Shown: piece after piece, positions 10,854-23,900 of the stretch
How the letters are laid out: each line of letters opens with the position of its first letter
Position numbering within the stretch: position 1 is the first letter of the stretch
Source: Hermodice carunculata
Taxonomy: Eukaryota > Annelida > Polychaeta > Eunicida > Amphinomidae
Reading direction: 5' to 3'
Length of the DNA: 64,000 nucleotides
Assembly: GCA_964020975.1 (NCBI GenBank)
Contig: OZ026628.1
Span: 56,494,654 to 56,558,653, forward strand
Made by a program: the position numbers and the translations under genes
The notes under the pieces: generated by a model
The model's database searches: none
The model's input: only the letters and a program-made list of their open reading frames with translations
What the model was told of the DNA's origin: nothing

Positions 10854-12541
10854 CCCCGCCACCGAAGGTGGCATAGGGGAACATAGAGTTAGTGAGGATA
10901 GGGGGCCTGCCGTCCGTCCGTCCGTGCATGCGTGCGTGTGTCTGTGTGTCCGTCCGGGAGCATATCTTTAGAACCCTAAGATATAGAATAACGAAATTTA
11001 TACCAGAGATGCATCATACCATGGGCATGTGCACTGTGTATTGTTTTTGACCTTGACATATTTTCAAGGTCACAGAGCCCAAGAATATATCCATTTTTGT
11101 GTATTATAACTATTTTCGACTTCTTCTCCAGAGCCGTCACTCAGATTAAGCTGAAACATAGTGGATATGTTCCTTGTAGAAGGGTCAAACAAAGTTGTTC
11201 ACTATGTGGGAATGCTGCAGATTCCTGATTTTTAACGATTTTTTTCAATTCTGGTACTTACCGGTCAATGCAGCTTTCCCATTGATTACTATGGAAGTCA
11301 ATGAGCATTCTAATGCTAATTCACGTTTTCGACTTCTTCTCCAAAACCGTTATCTAGATTAACTTCAAACTTGATGGCAATGTACCTTGGGTGGGTTCTA
11401 CCAGTTTTGTTCAAATGTTCATGCTCCAGTGATTTTTGGATTTTTAATGAATTTTTTTGTTCTTTTTTTTTTGGACAAATCTTAAAAAATCTTATTCTCC
11501 GAAACTGCTTACCCAATTGCTTTGATATCACACAGGATGACACCTAGGGACTCCTTGTTGTTAAATGGTTCACCAGGTGGCGCTGCAGATTTTTCCTAAT
11601 TTTTTATGAATTTTTGTGTGTTAAAGCTATTTTCGACTTCTTCTCCAGAACCATCACTCAGATTAAGCTTACACGTGGTGGATATGTTCCTTATGGAAGG
11701 GCCAAACAAAGTTGTTCACTATGTGGGAATGCTGCGGATTCCTGATTTTTAATGATTTTTTCAATTCGGCTCCTTTGCGGTAAATGCACCTTTCCTACTG
11801 ATTACCATGTAAGTCAATGGGCATTCTAATGCTAATTTACATTTTCAAGTTCTTCTCCAAAACCATTCACCCAATTGCTTTGATATCGTACATAGACCCT
11901 CCCGTGGACACCTAGTTCCCAATTTGTTCACCAGGTGGCGCTGCAATTTTTTTATGAATTTTTTGTATGGTTTTGCTATTTTTCACTTGTTCTCAGAACC
12001 GGTCCTCAGATTAAGCTGAAATGTGATGGATATGTTGTTGTGGAAGGGTCAAACAGTTGTTTACTAGGTGGCACTGCTTTGGATTCCTGATTTTTAAGGA
12101 TTTTCAATTCGGGTACTTATCGTTCAATGCAGCTTTCCTATTGATTACTATGTAAGTCAATGGGCATTCTAATGCTAATTCACAGGACAACTGACACGAA
12201 ATTTACTGTTTACTTGATAACTTGAGATCTGTTTTTAGTTAGCCACACATGTTAATTATTCTGTATGAAGGTCATGCTGAGACAGTACATGAATGACCTT
12301 GACCTCGTTTGTGGGGTCACAGTGCAACATACATGAATTTTACTCTTCATTATAACTTGAGAACTACTTGAACCTTGATGTTGCACATGTAAGTGTTCTT
12401 CTATAAAGGTCAGACTTACTCAGAACATGGTGCTCTTGATCCTTTCCCAAGTTCATAGAGCTGCAAGTGTGATAAATGTCAAGATCAGCTGAGGCACGGG
12501 CTGTTCACACAGCCCTTTTGTTTCTGTCTATTGTGGCGGGG
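10854..12541 (-). mobile_element. Hairpin-family repeat element (same family as 49.2-56.3 kb), minus orientation
   Basis: The body is the reverse complement of the units in the 49.2-56.3 kb nest. It contains GACTTCTTCTCCAGAACC, CAGGTGGCGCTGCA and CAATTGCTTTGATATC several times, and ends with CAGCTGAGGC...GGGCTGTTCACACAGCCC (12488-12515), the mirror of the 5' end of those units. CCCCGCCAC at 10854-10862 and GTGGCGGGG at 12533-12541 give a short inverted end pair. A TGACCTTGA / TCAAGGTCA pair sits at 11048-11072. No protein is encoded; the interior looks like internally repeated modules of ~300-600 bp. Confidence 0.6.
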
Positions 12542-12677
12542 GACACAGATCTTTTGGATCACTGTGCACTTGTTTAGACTTTGCAGGTGTCATAATACGG
12601 TGTAACTGCACCAAAAATTTGATGAAGCTGTGATGAATCCATCTTGAGATATTATGGTAGCATTGTCCACTTGTGTG

Positions 12678-12680
<3 letters not shown>

Positions 12681-12745
<65 letters not shown>
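12681..12745. repeat. (CT)n microsatellite
   Basis: About 32 uninterrupted CT dinucleotides that begin exactly where a 177-bp unit would read CACTCAGACGG. The run therefore marks the left edge of an insertion or expanded from that CACTC. Confidence 0.95.
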
Positions 12746-12748
<3 letters not shown>

Positions 12749-13145
12749 ATGTTAAAGGACTTTACATATACATAGACCAATACTCTGAAACCTGTACTAT
12801 TGCAAATTGCTTTGTTTGTAAGGAGGATTCATAAAGTATATTTGTAGGTAACTATGTTATCTTTGTCACAGTCAGTTCAACTGTCCTAACCCACATGTGG
12901 TGCTTTGTCCTGAAGCAAGGTGTTAACTTACCAAGTAAATTTATTTATGTGGCCCATGCGAGAGTGGATGTTTTCATCCTTAGCTGGGTCATCCTGACTA
13001 TCTGTTCTCTGTGGTAATAATGTACTATTTCTCCTATATTTTTGTTTTGCATTTGTTTATATATATTTCTGTCATTATTACCTAACAATTGAATTGTACT
13101 GAATTTATTGTCGAATAAAAGAATCTGAATCTGAATTTGAATCAT
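12746..13145 (+). mobile_element. Probable 3' tail of a non-LTR retroelement
   Basis: The segment interrupts a unit of the 177-bp repeat and ends in AATAAAAGAATCTGAATCTG, a poly(A)-signal-like start passing into short (GAATCT)n repeats. This is how many CR1/L2/RTE-type elements end. No coding part remains. The left boundary is uncertain. Confidence 0.4.
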
Positions 13146-14699
13146 GATCAAAGAGCGTCAAATATAAACTTCGAAAGTTTCATAACAAGTTTCAAAATAA
13201 TGAGAGGAAGCTAGTTTTCAATAGGAACATAGTCCTTTATAATGTGCATCTCTAATGAAATTTAATTTTTTTTTTCATAATTTTTTTATTGACACCAGAA
13301 AATTATAATGTTCATAAATACATTGGTTTTGTACATTATCTGAATCTGCCTTGATTCATTTCACGCTCTCGGTCAATGATTGAAAATCCAACCATAGAAC
13401 TAAACATACATTAATTTTCTTCTCTCCCCAAACCTACCACCATCAATTGTTTCTGTGAATATTCAATTTATCATTATTCTCAGCAATCTCCGATGAAAAT
13501 TTGATGAAGCTGCAACAGATCCTTGTTGAGATATTATGGTAACATTGTCTCCTTGTGCGCCAATCAGACGGCCTTGAAATAAATACTTTAAAGTTTCATA
13601 CAAAGTTTATAAATACCAAGAGGATGCTAGTTTTTAATAGGAACCTGGTCCATCAAAAGATGCATCTCTGACAAAAATTTGGTAGAGGTGCGATCAAAAT
13701 TGTTTGAGATATCGCGGAAGCATCGTCAGGGTTGACGCCACTCAGACGGCCTTCAAATAAATATTTTAAAAGTTTCATGAAAAGGTACGAAATAATCAGA
13801 CGAAGCCTTTTTTCGATAGGAACCTGGTCCATCATAAGGTTCTTCTGTGACAAATGTTTAATAAAGCTATGGTGAATATTTTTGGAGATAATATGGTAAC
13901 ATCGTCCACTTGTGCGCCACTCAGACGGCCTTGAAGTGAATTCTTAAAAAGTTTGATTAAAAGTTTAAAAATAATAAGAGGATGCTAGTTTTCTATAGCA
14001 AACTGGTCCATAACGAGTTGCATCTCCGATAAAAATTTGGTACAACTGTGGTGAATACATTTTGATATATCAAGGTAACATTGACAAGACGGATGAACAG
14101 ATGGACTGACGATGTAGGGGATAACAATACCCTCTAGCACTTTGTGTGCCGAATGTAAAAACATACCAACACTATTATGCTATTCTCAGCCAGAGTGGGT
14201 TAAACACCTAGGTAGACACTAGAAAAATATCAAATCTGGGCAGTATCTAACAGAATGGAAACTTTTGTAGTCAGAATTTATGTGTTTAGAAAATGAAATT
14301 TGATAAATTTGGTCGTAAAGTTTCCCCCCACCCACCCACCCACCCTCAACCCAGTACATTCATCCCACCTAAAAATAATGCAAGGTGCATCTCAGCTTAT
14401 CTTGCTAGCTGGTCATTGCCATGTACAGCACATGTAGAACAGTTTTCATATAACTTGTGTACTACAGTTTGATCTTGGTGAACTTTCTGCCTCTGGCTCA
14501 ACTGGCATAAATGATAGATTTTGGATGAAGCACCAAAAGTAGATCCAACATATTGATGACTCTGGAAATATGATGAACTGCTTTCATCTTCATCGTCCAA
14601 CTGAACAAGCCAACTGCAATGGCAGACTGCCACTGTATATGGCAATCACCAGATACGGCCAGCTTCCACTGTGTAGGATATTCACCAGCTGGGCACCAC

Positions 14700-15305
14700 A
14701 ACTCAAAATATGAGAGTGACAATGATCAAGATGAGAACGATGATAGTTAAAATAGCCATCTTAATCACACAAGTACGAATTTGGTAATGGAGATGACGAT
14801 GTCATTTAATGTAGCAATACACTTTAATGTCTCATAATGTTGTTTCAATGTTTACTCACTATACGAGTGTGACAATGATAAAGATGAGAACGATGATAGT
14901 TATAATAGTTATCCTAATCATACAAATATGAACTGGGTAATGGAGGCGATGATGTCATTTATTGTAGCAATACACTTTAATGTGTCATACATATTGTTTC
15001 AATGTTAACTAACAATATGAGAGTGACAATGATGAAGATGAGAATGATGATGGTTAAAATAATTATCCTAATCATACAAATATGAACTATATAATGGAGG
15101 TGATGATGCCATTTATTGTAGCAATACACTTGTTTCATAATACTGTTCCAATGTAAACTCACAATATGAGAGTGACAATGATGAAGGTGAGAATGACAAT
15201 AATTTAAAATAGGTCCCCCAGTCACACAATTATGAACTTGGTAAGGGAGGTGATGATGCCCTTTATTGTAGTAATATACTGGTGTCATAATATTGTTTCA
15301 AAATA
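14700..15305. repeat. Tandem repeat, ~152-bp unit, four copies
   Basis: Copies begin with (A)TATGAGAGTGACAATGAT near 14708, 14861, 15015 and 15164 (spacings 153, 154, 149). Each contains AATGGAGGTGATGATG and TTGTAGCAATACAC. The unit length is near nucleosome size, which may be chance. Confidence 0.85.
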
Positions 15306-15489
15306 AAGTCATTTATCTCGGTTCGGTTTACATTCTTTTGATCCAATGATTTGATACTTTTAAGACAAATATGAGCCTAAATTGACTGAAATTCAATTTG
15401 AAGATAAAAATCCAACTTTATAGCTGGGAGTTATGAAAATACATTCCCAAATAAGCTTCTTTATACTGCAAAGACCTTTAAGGGACCTG

Positions 15490-15690
15490 TAATTGGACAA
15501 AAATTGGAAATTGGGCAGCCATTTTGAAAAATGGCAGTCATTTTGAATCTAAAAGGTTGGCAAAGTGCCAACATGTTTTTTTCTGTTATTTCAGATGTGT
15601 TTAACACTTCTGAGTAGGTTTTGCAAAATCTTCATCAAAAGCCCACGGGACTCCATATGCCCCCACACTATCAGTCTACTTGCCAATTTG
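15490..15690. repeat. Right member of the inverted pair (partner 9430-9625)
   Basis: Contains the palindromic box TTGGCAAAGTGCCAA at about 15556-15570 followed by ATGTTTTTTTCTG, then ATCTTCATCAAAAGCCCACG. All are reverse complements of boxes in the 9.4-9.6 kb copy. Confidence 0.65.
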
Positions 15691-16352
15691 TTTAAAAAAA
15701 CAAACAAAACAAAAACAAAAAACACCCTTGTGGGGTTAAAAAAAATAATATGAACTGTGCTGTCCAACTCGAGCATTGTAGCAAAAGTTTGCTACAAAGC
15801 TCTTCAAAATTACTACATATTTTCTCAAAAATAATTTTTTCTTATGTAAAGAATTGGAAAAAATGCTACAAGTAAACAAAATTTTGCTACAGAGATTTTC
15901 AGCTGGACAGCACTTGTGAAATCCTCTGGTGTAGTGACAGAGAGGGGGGAGGACAGGGTGATTACAGGAGATTTATTAAGTCTGTGTGCAAACACAGACT
16001 TTTTGTTTTCCCTGAAATACTTCATTTATTTGTGTTTGTTTCTTTGCCTGTGAATTTTGTCCTCAGTTTTTCTCTGACACTATTGTTCCAAAAACTAAAA
16101 AACAAAGGAGTGAAATGAAACACCTGGTTGGGGATAGTCACCATGTTGAAATTTTGATTTATGCAAATTAGGAGAATATACAAAACTCAAATCGTGAATA
16201 ACTTCAAAACTATTACAGATAGGTTGGTGACTTTGCTGCATCAATATAGTAAATAATATTGTCAATAAAACAAATTCCCCTTTGAAATTTCTGCACCAAC
16301 AAGGCAAATTTTTGGATACCGACATCAGAAAGCTTTTGTGTTTAGCTTTGAT
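15691..16352. other. Intergenic, no gene seen
   Basis: AT-rich. 16150-16230 shows weak similarity to 17290-17360 (CAAAACTCAAATCG / ATAAAACTTAAATCG), as if an old repeat flanks the LINE fragment on both sides. Confidence 0.4.
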
Positions 16353-17035
16353 ACAACCTAACTATGACTACTGTATCTCAAGTTGGTATCCATCAATTTC
16401 AGCAAAAAGTGAAAAGAAACTCCAAATTTGATAAAACAAAACAGTTTGTAATATCCTGCAATTAGATTCCAGAAGTCACATTGGCCCAACAGAATTGAGG
16501 AAAGTTGGAATGTTAGATGTTGATTCAAGGGCATCTCAACTTCAACTTAATCATGCTCACAACATCTATTAAAAAAGATGTCCATCTTACCTCATTCAGG
16601 ATTCAGTGTCATGTGTCAGATTCACATTCACATAACACTAGGTCAAGTAATTATAATTTTTTCATTCCATGTAAAAGACCAGCTCAATACAAAACCTTTT
16701 TTTTCCCAAGCAACAGTATCCTGGAATAAATTACCAAATGAGATTAAAAGCTACCAGTCAAAATCCATGTTTATATTTAATTTAAAGAAGCATCTGAACT
16801 CAACAACGGAGTAATTTACTCCTAAAGGTGTATTAACATTACAGTGTTTTATTAGATTTTATATTGTATAGTTGTTTGTATTTTAGTAATATATTGCATA
16901 TTTTTATTACTTTAATGTTGTTATGATGGACCCCACTGGAAATAAGTCCCTGTGACTTTTGTGGGCAATCCAAGCACCTTAACTGCTTTCATATTGTATT
17001 TCACCTTTTGTGTACACTTTTCACTGGGTGCTAGA
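16353..17035 (+). mobile_element. LINE 3' end: C-terminal coding part and 3' UTR of a non-LTR retrotransposon (CR1/L2-type)
   Basis: The translation, in shifting frames, gives QPNYDYCISSWYPS, then ILQLDSRSHIGPTELRKVG, then HNTRSSNYNFFIPC, then SWNKLPNEIKS with KSMFIFNLKKHLN before a stop at 16812-16814. This series (YDYC..W, TRS, WN.LP..I, F...L) is the conserved C-terminal end of CR1/L2-like open reading frame 2. The ~220-bp 3' UTR ends directly in the ATCT array at 17041. The copy is 5'-truncated and frame-broken, hence old. Its 3' end lies about 880 bp upstream of the XRCC1 start codon. Confidence 0.7.
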
Positions 17036-17040
17036 TAAAG

Positions 17041-17265
<225 letters not shown>

Positions 17266-17699
17266 TGTGAACCAAAGGCAAAGCTGTGGTGTGCTAAGTA
17301 GGCAAATTCATAAAACTTAAATCGACTAACTTCAGAGCTATTATAGAAAGAGGTACCATTTCAACTTCAATAATTATAGGTTTGTAACAAAGCTAAATTG
17401 TTTTGTGTAAAATTCACAAAAGGCATCAACAAAATGCATGTTTAGTTTCAACAGTGCAGTAAAAATTATTTTTGGAGGAGTTGAATAAATACTGACCAGG
17501 CAATATTTAATAGTTCTTGGCACAAATTGTGTGACAAGCAGATTTGCTGACAAGCAAATCAAATGTCTCCAGTTTTATATGCTGACTAGCTTGACATCAT
17601 CAGCAACTATGCATTCAGTTGCTAAATTTGAGGTCAGCTGGGCACATGATTTCAGTCCTCATGTTTTGAGCCCATACATCTGCAGAGCTTATTAATTGC
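17266..17699. other. XRCC1 upstream flank, no gene seen
   Basis: AT-rich DNA with no recognised gene or complete repeat. It includes the sequence weakly repeated from 16150-16230. Confidence 0.4.
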
Positions 17700-17919
17700 A
17701 GGCGCGTTATTTCTATGAGCTCTTACGTTTACTCACTTTTTTTTTTTAACCACATGAAGTAGCTGAAATTTGAGCCAATCGAGTGGCTCATCGGTCGTCA
17801 GCCCGTAATGTCCAATATTTAGCGCCATTGGTCAAAATTTAGGGCCAACTTTTTTCTAAACAGTTCGTGTTTACCTCAGCACTTACTTTGCAAGCTGAGG
17901 CTCAGACACAGTGGTAGCC
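17700..17919 (+). promoter_or_regulatory. Putative XRCC1 promoter and 5' UTR
   Basis: No TATA box is evident. There is a CCAAT box at 17775-17779 (GAGCCAATCG), another CCAAT at about 17811-17815, and an inverted one (ATTGG) at 17827-17831, an arrangement typical of TATA-less housekeeping promoters bound by NF-Y. The CG-containing stretch GAGTGGCTCATCGGTCGTC lies between them. The start ATG at 17920 is preceded by GTAGCC, an acceptable Kozak context. The transcription start is not determined, and a 5' UTR intron cannot be excluded. Confidence 0.45.
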
Positions 17920-17970
17920 ATGCCTGAAATTAAGCTGCAGCATATCGTGTCTGTATCAAGTGAAGATAAG
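17920..17970 (+). CDS. XRCC1: XRCC1 exon 1 (residues 1-17)
   Basis: MPEIKLQHIVSVSSEDK aligns with the human N-terminus MPEIRLRHVVSCSSQDS. The donor GTAAGG follows at 17971, phase 0. Position 12 is Val where human has Cys. The 2518-bp intron 1 holds a LINE reverse-transcriptase fragment (19202-19960) and otherwise unassigned DNA. Confidence 0.97.
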
Positions 17971-20900
17971 GTAAGGAAGATGGTCAAAAGGCCCGTTAAC
18001 TGAGCACAAAAGACATCAACAAAACCGGTGCGGAAATTGCTGTGTTCAGTTTTGGATTTACGTGATTTAGAGCCGAGAACGTAAGCTTTTATTGCAATTT
18101 TACGTTTGAAGATAAGATGTGACATGCTTATGCTCCCCAGATATGCACTCTTTATTTCCGTTTTCTTGTGAGAAATGACACTAGATTCCCTGAATGGGGT
18201 TCCCAATTATCGCCCACAGACGGAGCAACTTGAGAATGAGAGTGGTCCATGCACCGCGTATTGTATTTGTGTCTTTTGGTCCAGAACCACTTCCTAGTAG
18301 TCATTACCCTATTGCACAGTCCGAACTCTTTACTCTCCGTAAGCTTACCTGTCCCTGTCTAACCTAAATACATATGGAAGTACTATTGTCCATATTGCAC
18401 TCGTACATTCTTCTGTAGAATTTTGACATACAATGTGGGCTGGATACAGCTAAAGGGTCTTAAGCGGGTAACAACTCAGTGTCAGAACATGTTTTGGAGC
18501 CTACAACGTAACCCGTACTTGTCTTTCTGAGTAGCGGCTCCTTGTCTAAGTTAAATATTCAGCAAAGACAACCCACATAATGAATAAATATTGAAGACTT
18601 TGCTTCTATTTTACCGCGCAGAAGTCCCGGTGTACGTGTACACATGTAACTGCGGGCACGATAATAAAAGTTGCGGTCAACCTTTTCGTGACAGTAACCG
18701 TGCTTGCAGATGCTAGGCTTGTGTGTATAGAAGCACGTATTCCGGGCAATGCTTCTGCACTGGAGCTCGACCACTTCGGCAGACAGTCCTGGGCCTGCTG
18801 TCTTGATGTCCTGTCCCTTGTGGGTCCTGGTATCAAACTCCCCGTCCTGGGCATAGCCTGGGGGTTTTACTCCAGCCTGGCGTCACACCCATGGTCACAG
18901 GCCCTGGTATCGCCCACTAGATGGCACGGCACAACAATATGAATGTGGCAAATGATGAATTAGCTAAATATGTGTAGTTTTGTGTACAAATGCAGAGCTT
19001 CATTAAGAAAGATGAAAAGCTGTCAAACAAAACATAATTACTTCATTTTTTACAGTACAGGTTCAGATAAGAACAATTTGACTTATCCTTGAACCAGTAT
19101 GTACCCTGTTTTAGGTCTCGATAGCTTATCCTAGTTAACCACCTGCCAATGTATTATAACTGAAGTATGAAATTGAAAATGTTTGAAGTGCGCAAGTATC
19201 GATGTCCCCTGTGCAATATATATACCCCTGTAATTACAGTGGCATTGCAGTTGGTGGTGATACTTGTAAACTAATTTGCAATATCCTGAAAAGCAGGCTG
19301 AGTAGCATTGCTAATACACACTCGCTAGTCCCAAATAGCCAAGTAGGGTTTAGGAAAGGCTCATGTACCACAGACCATATTCTATTTCAAACTCAGGAGG
19401 CCATTGTTGCCACACTTGTCAGAAAAGGATCCAAAAAGTACTTGTTCTGCTGTTTCGTAGATTTTGGGGCAGCGTTGGACTCAATTTCCAGGAAAATACT
19501 CATTTACAAACTAGTAAAAATTGGCATAGGTGGTTGCTTCATAAACATAATTCAAAGTATGTACTCCAAAGTCATGTACTCAGTAAAATGTGGAAATGGT
19601 TAGTAATACAGTTTTGAATCCAAGGTCGGTTTAAAACAAGGATGTGCACTGAGCCCATCACTGTTCAATCTACATGTATTTACTCATGGCTTACCTGAAA
19701 TTTTCTCAGCTGACTGTGACCCAGTAACACTTCATGATACAAAACTCAACTGCCTGTCATATGCAGATGATTTAGTAATTTTCTGTGAGTCCTTATAAGG
19801 CCTACAGATGACACTGAATAAATTATATCAGTATTGTAAGACCTGGAATCTATCCATCAATACTGAGAAAACTGAAATCATGATCTTCAATTTTAACGGT
19901 AGACTAATCACAAAACATACATTCAAAAATCTTGCAAGCGGAACTGAAACAATGTACTAGTGTATTTAAGCTGAAAATACAGCTCCATGTTCATAAATAT
20001 TATGATTCATTTATTTTTTAGTTAACTTGATGTATTTCGTAGCATAATTGTTTTATTACAAAGAAACTTGCATTAATACAGAACCCTGACCAGCAAGCAT
20101 ATTATTCTGTTTCCCGTATTACATGCCAATTTTTGTATTATTCTAGTTCGAAATTCTACCACCAGGTGCAAAATGTTGATTGATTCCTGGCATGATCAAC
20201 TCAAACACTAAATTGTAGGTGATTTTAAAGCTAAAATAAAGAAGCATCCATCAATGTGAGTACTAATTACTGCAGATTATGCCCCTAGCTTACGAAATGC
20301 GTCAATATCTGAGATCTCTCATGTCACTCCAGGTCTCATGTTCACCTCCATGTACAGATTAAACTAGTCTGTCTTTTTTTGTAATCTCAACATGGTTAGG
20401 ACAAATGTTACAATCTGACTTGAAGCTGACTCAGTTGGCTCAACACCACTGTGTTATCAGAGGTTGCAATGTATCAAAATGCTTTCAGAACCATCCAGCA
20501 GAGAATCTATTGAAAACAGAGGTCTATAGGAAATGGAAGAGTGCATCCAATGGAGAGAAGCAGGTTTCTGTTACCTTGCAGGTGAGTAAACCAGTGCAAG
20601 CAGACCAGGCTGGCACTACAGAATTTAGTGGCTCAATTTACTAAGTTGATATTTCAGTAGCCCAAATCCATAGCCAGACTATTTTGTATTGTTTATGGAT
20701 CTGGCAGTATGCTGGGGATTGGCATTTACGGTAACAGGGTTCCATTTAACCAGTGGCCTGGTAGCCCATGACCACCTGGGATTAAAAAGGACTACCATTA
20801 ATCCCTTCCCAGTTAGCCCAATGTGCTACCAGTAATTTTTTGACCAAACAAGGCATTTTCATTGCAAATTTCTCAACAGGCTGGATGTCCGCACACTGTT

Positions 20901-23900
20901 GGAGGGATGGTAGAATTTTCCTGTGACACCTGCCAAATAAAAATTCTGTTTTTTTGTTGTTTTTTTTTTTTTTCATTTCCAGCACCCTCCATTGCAAAAA
21001 CCGGCCACATATTAAGTAGAAGTACCTTATTGGTGTCAAATCTTCATTCTGATAACCCCAATAATTGGCTTTTCCAAAGAGGGAGAAGTTAATAAATAGA
21101 TTCTGAAGCATGGAGCCAGTTTGGCTTAGAATATGCAACAGATGCAGATAACAGGCATGGGACTCTGGGATTCCAAGAAATTTTGTTCTTGGCAACCAAA
21201 AGCCTTGAGGTCAGCAATGGTGGTCCATGTATTAGTATTGTTTAAATACATGTTATCAATAAAGAATTTACTTTGGAAATTCATCTGGGTTTTTTTTGCT
21301 CTTTGTGTGTGTGGTGTCGTTTGTCACCCAAACTGTAGCACAAAAGGTCCACTTTGCAGCACGTCAAATGAATTCTTTCCTCAAACATGACTGGGTTATT
21401 AGCATGGAAATGAAAAGGGTTGGCATGTGATCCACATTTTCATTTATTTTACACATACATTCATGAGTCAGAAAAAGTACTGAAGTCACCAACAACTAAC
21501 ACGAACCTCTTAAGGACATACCTTGTCACTTGTAGTTTGAGAAGGCATCCCAAATTCATCAGATCGACATTGGCAATGAAGGCTCAGCGTTTGTGGAAGT
21601 CTTGGTTGGCAAGTCTACAGCCAAGGATGATGACTATCAGGTAAGGCTCTGTGTTCGCATTTGGAAATCATGACACATATATATATGAGAAAGTCACTGT
21701 ATTTCTACAAGTGCTATGGCCCTCGCAAATTTACAATGTTGTGAGCCTTCAATTTTCTTCCGACATAACAGGTAAAATACTGTGGGAAAAGGTTTTGTAT
21801 TTTTTTTTTTATCTGATTTTAGATCATTCTTGATTCCAAGGGGGTAGGGGGTCCCTTAGTAGAGCAGGGGCCCTTTTTAGGAAGGATATAGTATAGATTT
21901 TAGTCATTAAATCTAATTTTGTGAACTGACGACAGGCGAACACCAACTCTATAAGCTAAACTCTCCATTGACCGCTGGTGCCATTAGCCAAATACTTATG
22001 TGTGTTATTCATTTGGCTAAAGATATTTACAAATGGCTAATTTATTGTAACGTGAATTATGTAAGATTCTGCACTGATTACTGTTTTATGTCCTGATTTG
22101 GCTACAAATTTTGAAAGTATAGATCTGTCCCTGACTGACCAATAAATCAGTCAAGCTGAAAAGTGTTTCTTACGTTTTAAATGTTGGTGTTGTTATTGGG
22201 GTATAGGTGTCTTTATTCAAGTTGAAATGGTAACTGATCAAAGGTAAAACACCACTAACAGATTCTGCTGACATGCATTTTTAGGTTTGCTGACTTGTCA
22301 TTCAGCAGAGCGTATAAAGTCTGCGTCTAACATCCATCTGTATGTCTGTCTGTCCATCTGTCTGTGCCATGTCTTTTTATGCAAACAGTGCACAAGGCCA
22401 CAGACTTCTCAAACAGTATGGCATGCTTCAATTTTAAACTGGATGTTTCCCAGGTGGGCCTCTGCCAAGCTTGCAAAAAAAGAAAAACATGGTCTATATT
22501 TTATGTATATTTAAGGTTTATTTTTTTAATACATAATTATTTTTTAACTTTTTGCTTTTGGTTTATATCATTAATAGTGTAAAAAAAAAAAAAATCTGCA
22601 GAAATGCTGTTCCAATTGCTTTGATATTCCATGCAGGGTCATATGGATCACTTAGTTCTCATTTTGACCACCAGGTTGCACTGTAGCTTTTCCTGTTTTT
22701 GTGTGTTAACACTATTGACTTCTTCTCCAGAGGGTGGAAAAATTCTGTGAAATTAATCAGAATACAGTCGGACCAATGATGATGAAAGTTAAGCAAAAGT
22801 AATGGGGATATGCCAATTTTATGAGATATCAAGCATGTGTCTGTAAGTGTTACAACTCCACAAGTTTGTAAATATATATATATACAGTGCTCCCTCTTCA
22901 TAACACCCCTCATTACAAGGTGGTTTCTGATATGACACGGTGTGTACCATGGTTCCCAGTGCAATAGATTTTCCATTACTTCTATGTCAAAAATTCCTCT
23001 GTTATAAGGCGGTATTGCTGTAATGCGGTCTGTTCTGGGGATCTCAACACCAGCGTTATAAGGAGGGAGCACTGTATATGTATTGTTTTGTTGCTGGCCA
23101 TCTGTTGTTATAAATTATGTCAATTGTATCTAGACTCTTTTTTTTTTTTTTTCATCGCCAGGTCATCCTTGTGGCTTCCTCCTTCATGTCCCCAATGGAA
23201 AGTCGCAACAACACAAACATAAACCGTGTCCGCATGTTCGGGTCAGACAAACTGTCCAATGTAGTCCTTGAGCAAAAGTGGGACAGGGTCAAGGTTGTCT
23301 GTACACAACCCTTCAACAAGGTACATATTTAGTGGTTCCCTCTTGTAAAGCCCCACTCACCAGAGGGCACCTCTGTTGAAAGACCACCATTCCTATGAAC
23401 AAAGTGTGACATTCCCATTACGTCGTCCCTTTTTACAGAGGCCACTCCACGTAGAAGGCCATTTTTTTTTTGGTGGGCTGTATTTTGGGCAGTCTGATAA
23501 GAGGGAGACATTATGTTGACAGTTTTTCACTGGGAGGAGGGGTCTCAACTAAAGTCAAACTAGTCTGAATTATCATTAAGGTTTCAGATTCCTATTACTC
23601 ATAAAAAGACCTTTCATTCAAGTACCAGTATACCCATAGTTCCAGTGAAAAGCTGTTGACTCAGTCCAAAATTTGGCACTGAAAGGGTTAAGAAAAGTCA
23701 AATACTTGTCAATGTGTAAGTACAATAAGATACATATTTACAAGAATCAGAATAATGATCCCTCTGTCTGGTAATCACAACAAAGTTGTGCCCAAATGAA
23801 CTATTGTACATCTAGTGATTCCAATTTCTGATTTCTAATGAAAAGACTGTTTATTCAAGTACCATGGCTGTTATTCCGGAGGAAAAGAGACTGAATGTGG

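Larger units (their letters stand above)
12590..14160. repeat. Tandem repeat, unit ~177 bp
   Basis: Units carry ATTTGATGAAGCTG, GAGATATTATGGTAAC, CACTCAGACGGCCTT and AGGAACCTGGTCCATCA. The last box recurs at about 13645, 13822 and 14005. The same family reappears at 62200-62770. An early unit is interrupted between about 12681 and 13145 by a CT microsatellite and a retroelement-like tail. It ends near 14130 in ATAACAATACCCTC, which recurs near 44990. Confidence 0.75.

Noticed and set aside
17883-18206. 107-codon minus frame opposite XRCC1 exon 1
   Set aside because: Antisense shadow of the 5' UTR, exon 1 and intron 1, with no recognisable domain.
18606-18942. Overlapping frames on both strands in XRCC1 intron 1
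   Set aside because: GC-richer than its surroundings and may be a repeat, but neither frame has a known domain or usable splice context.
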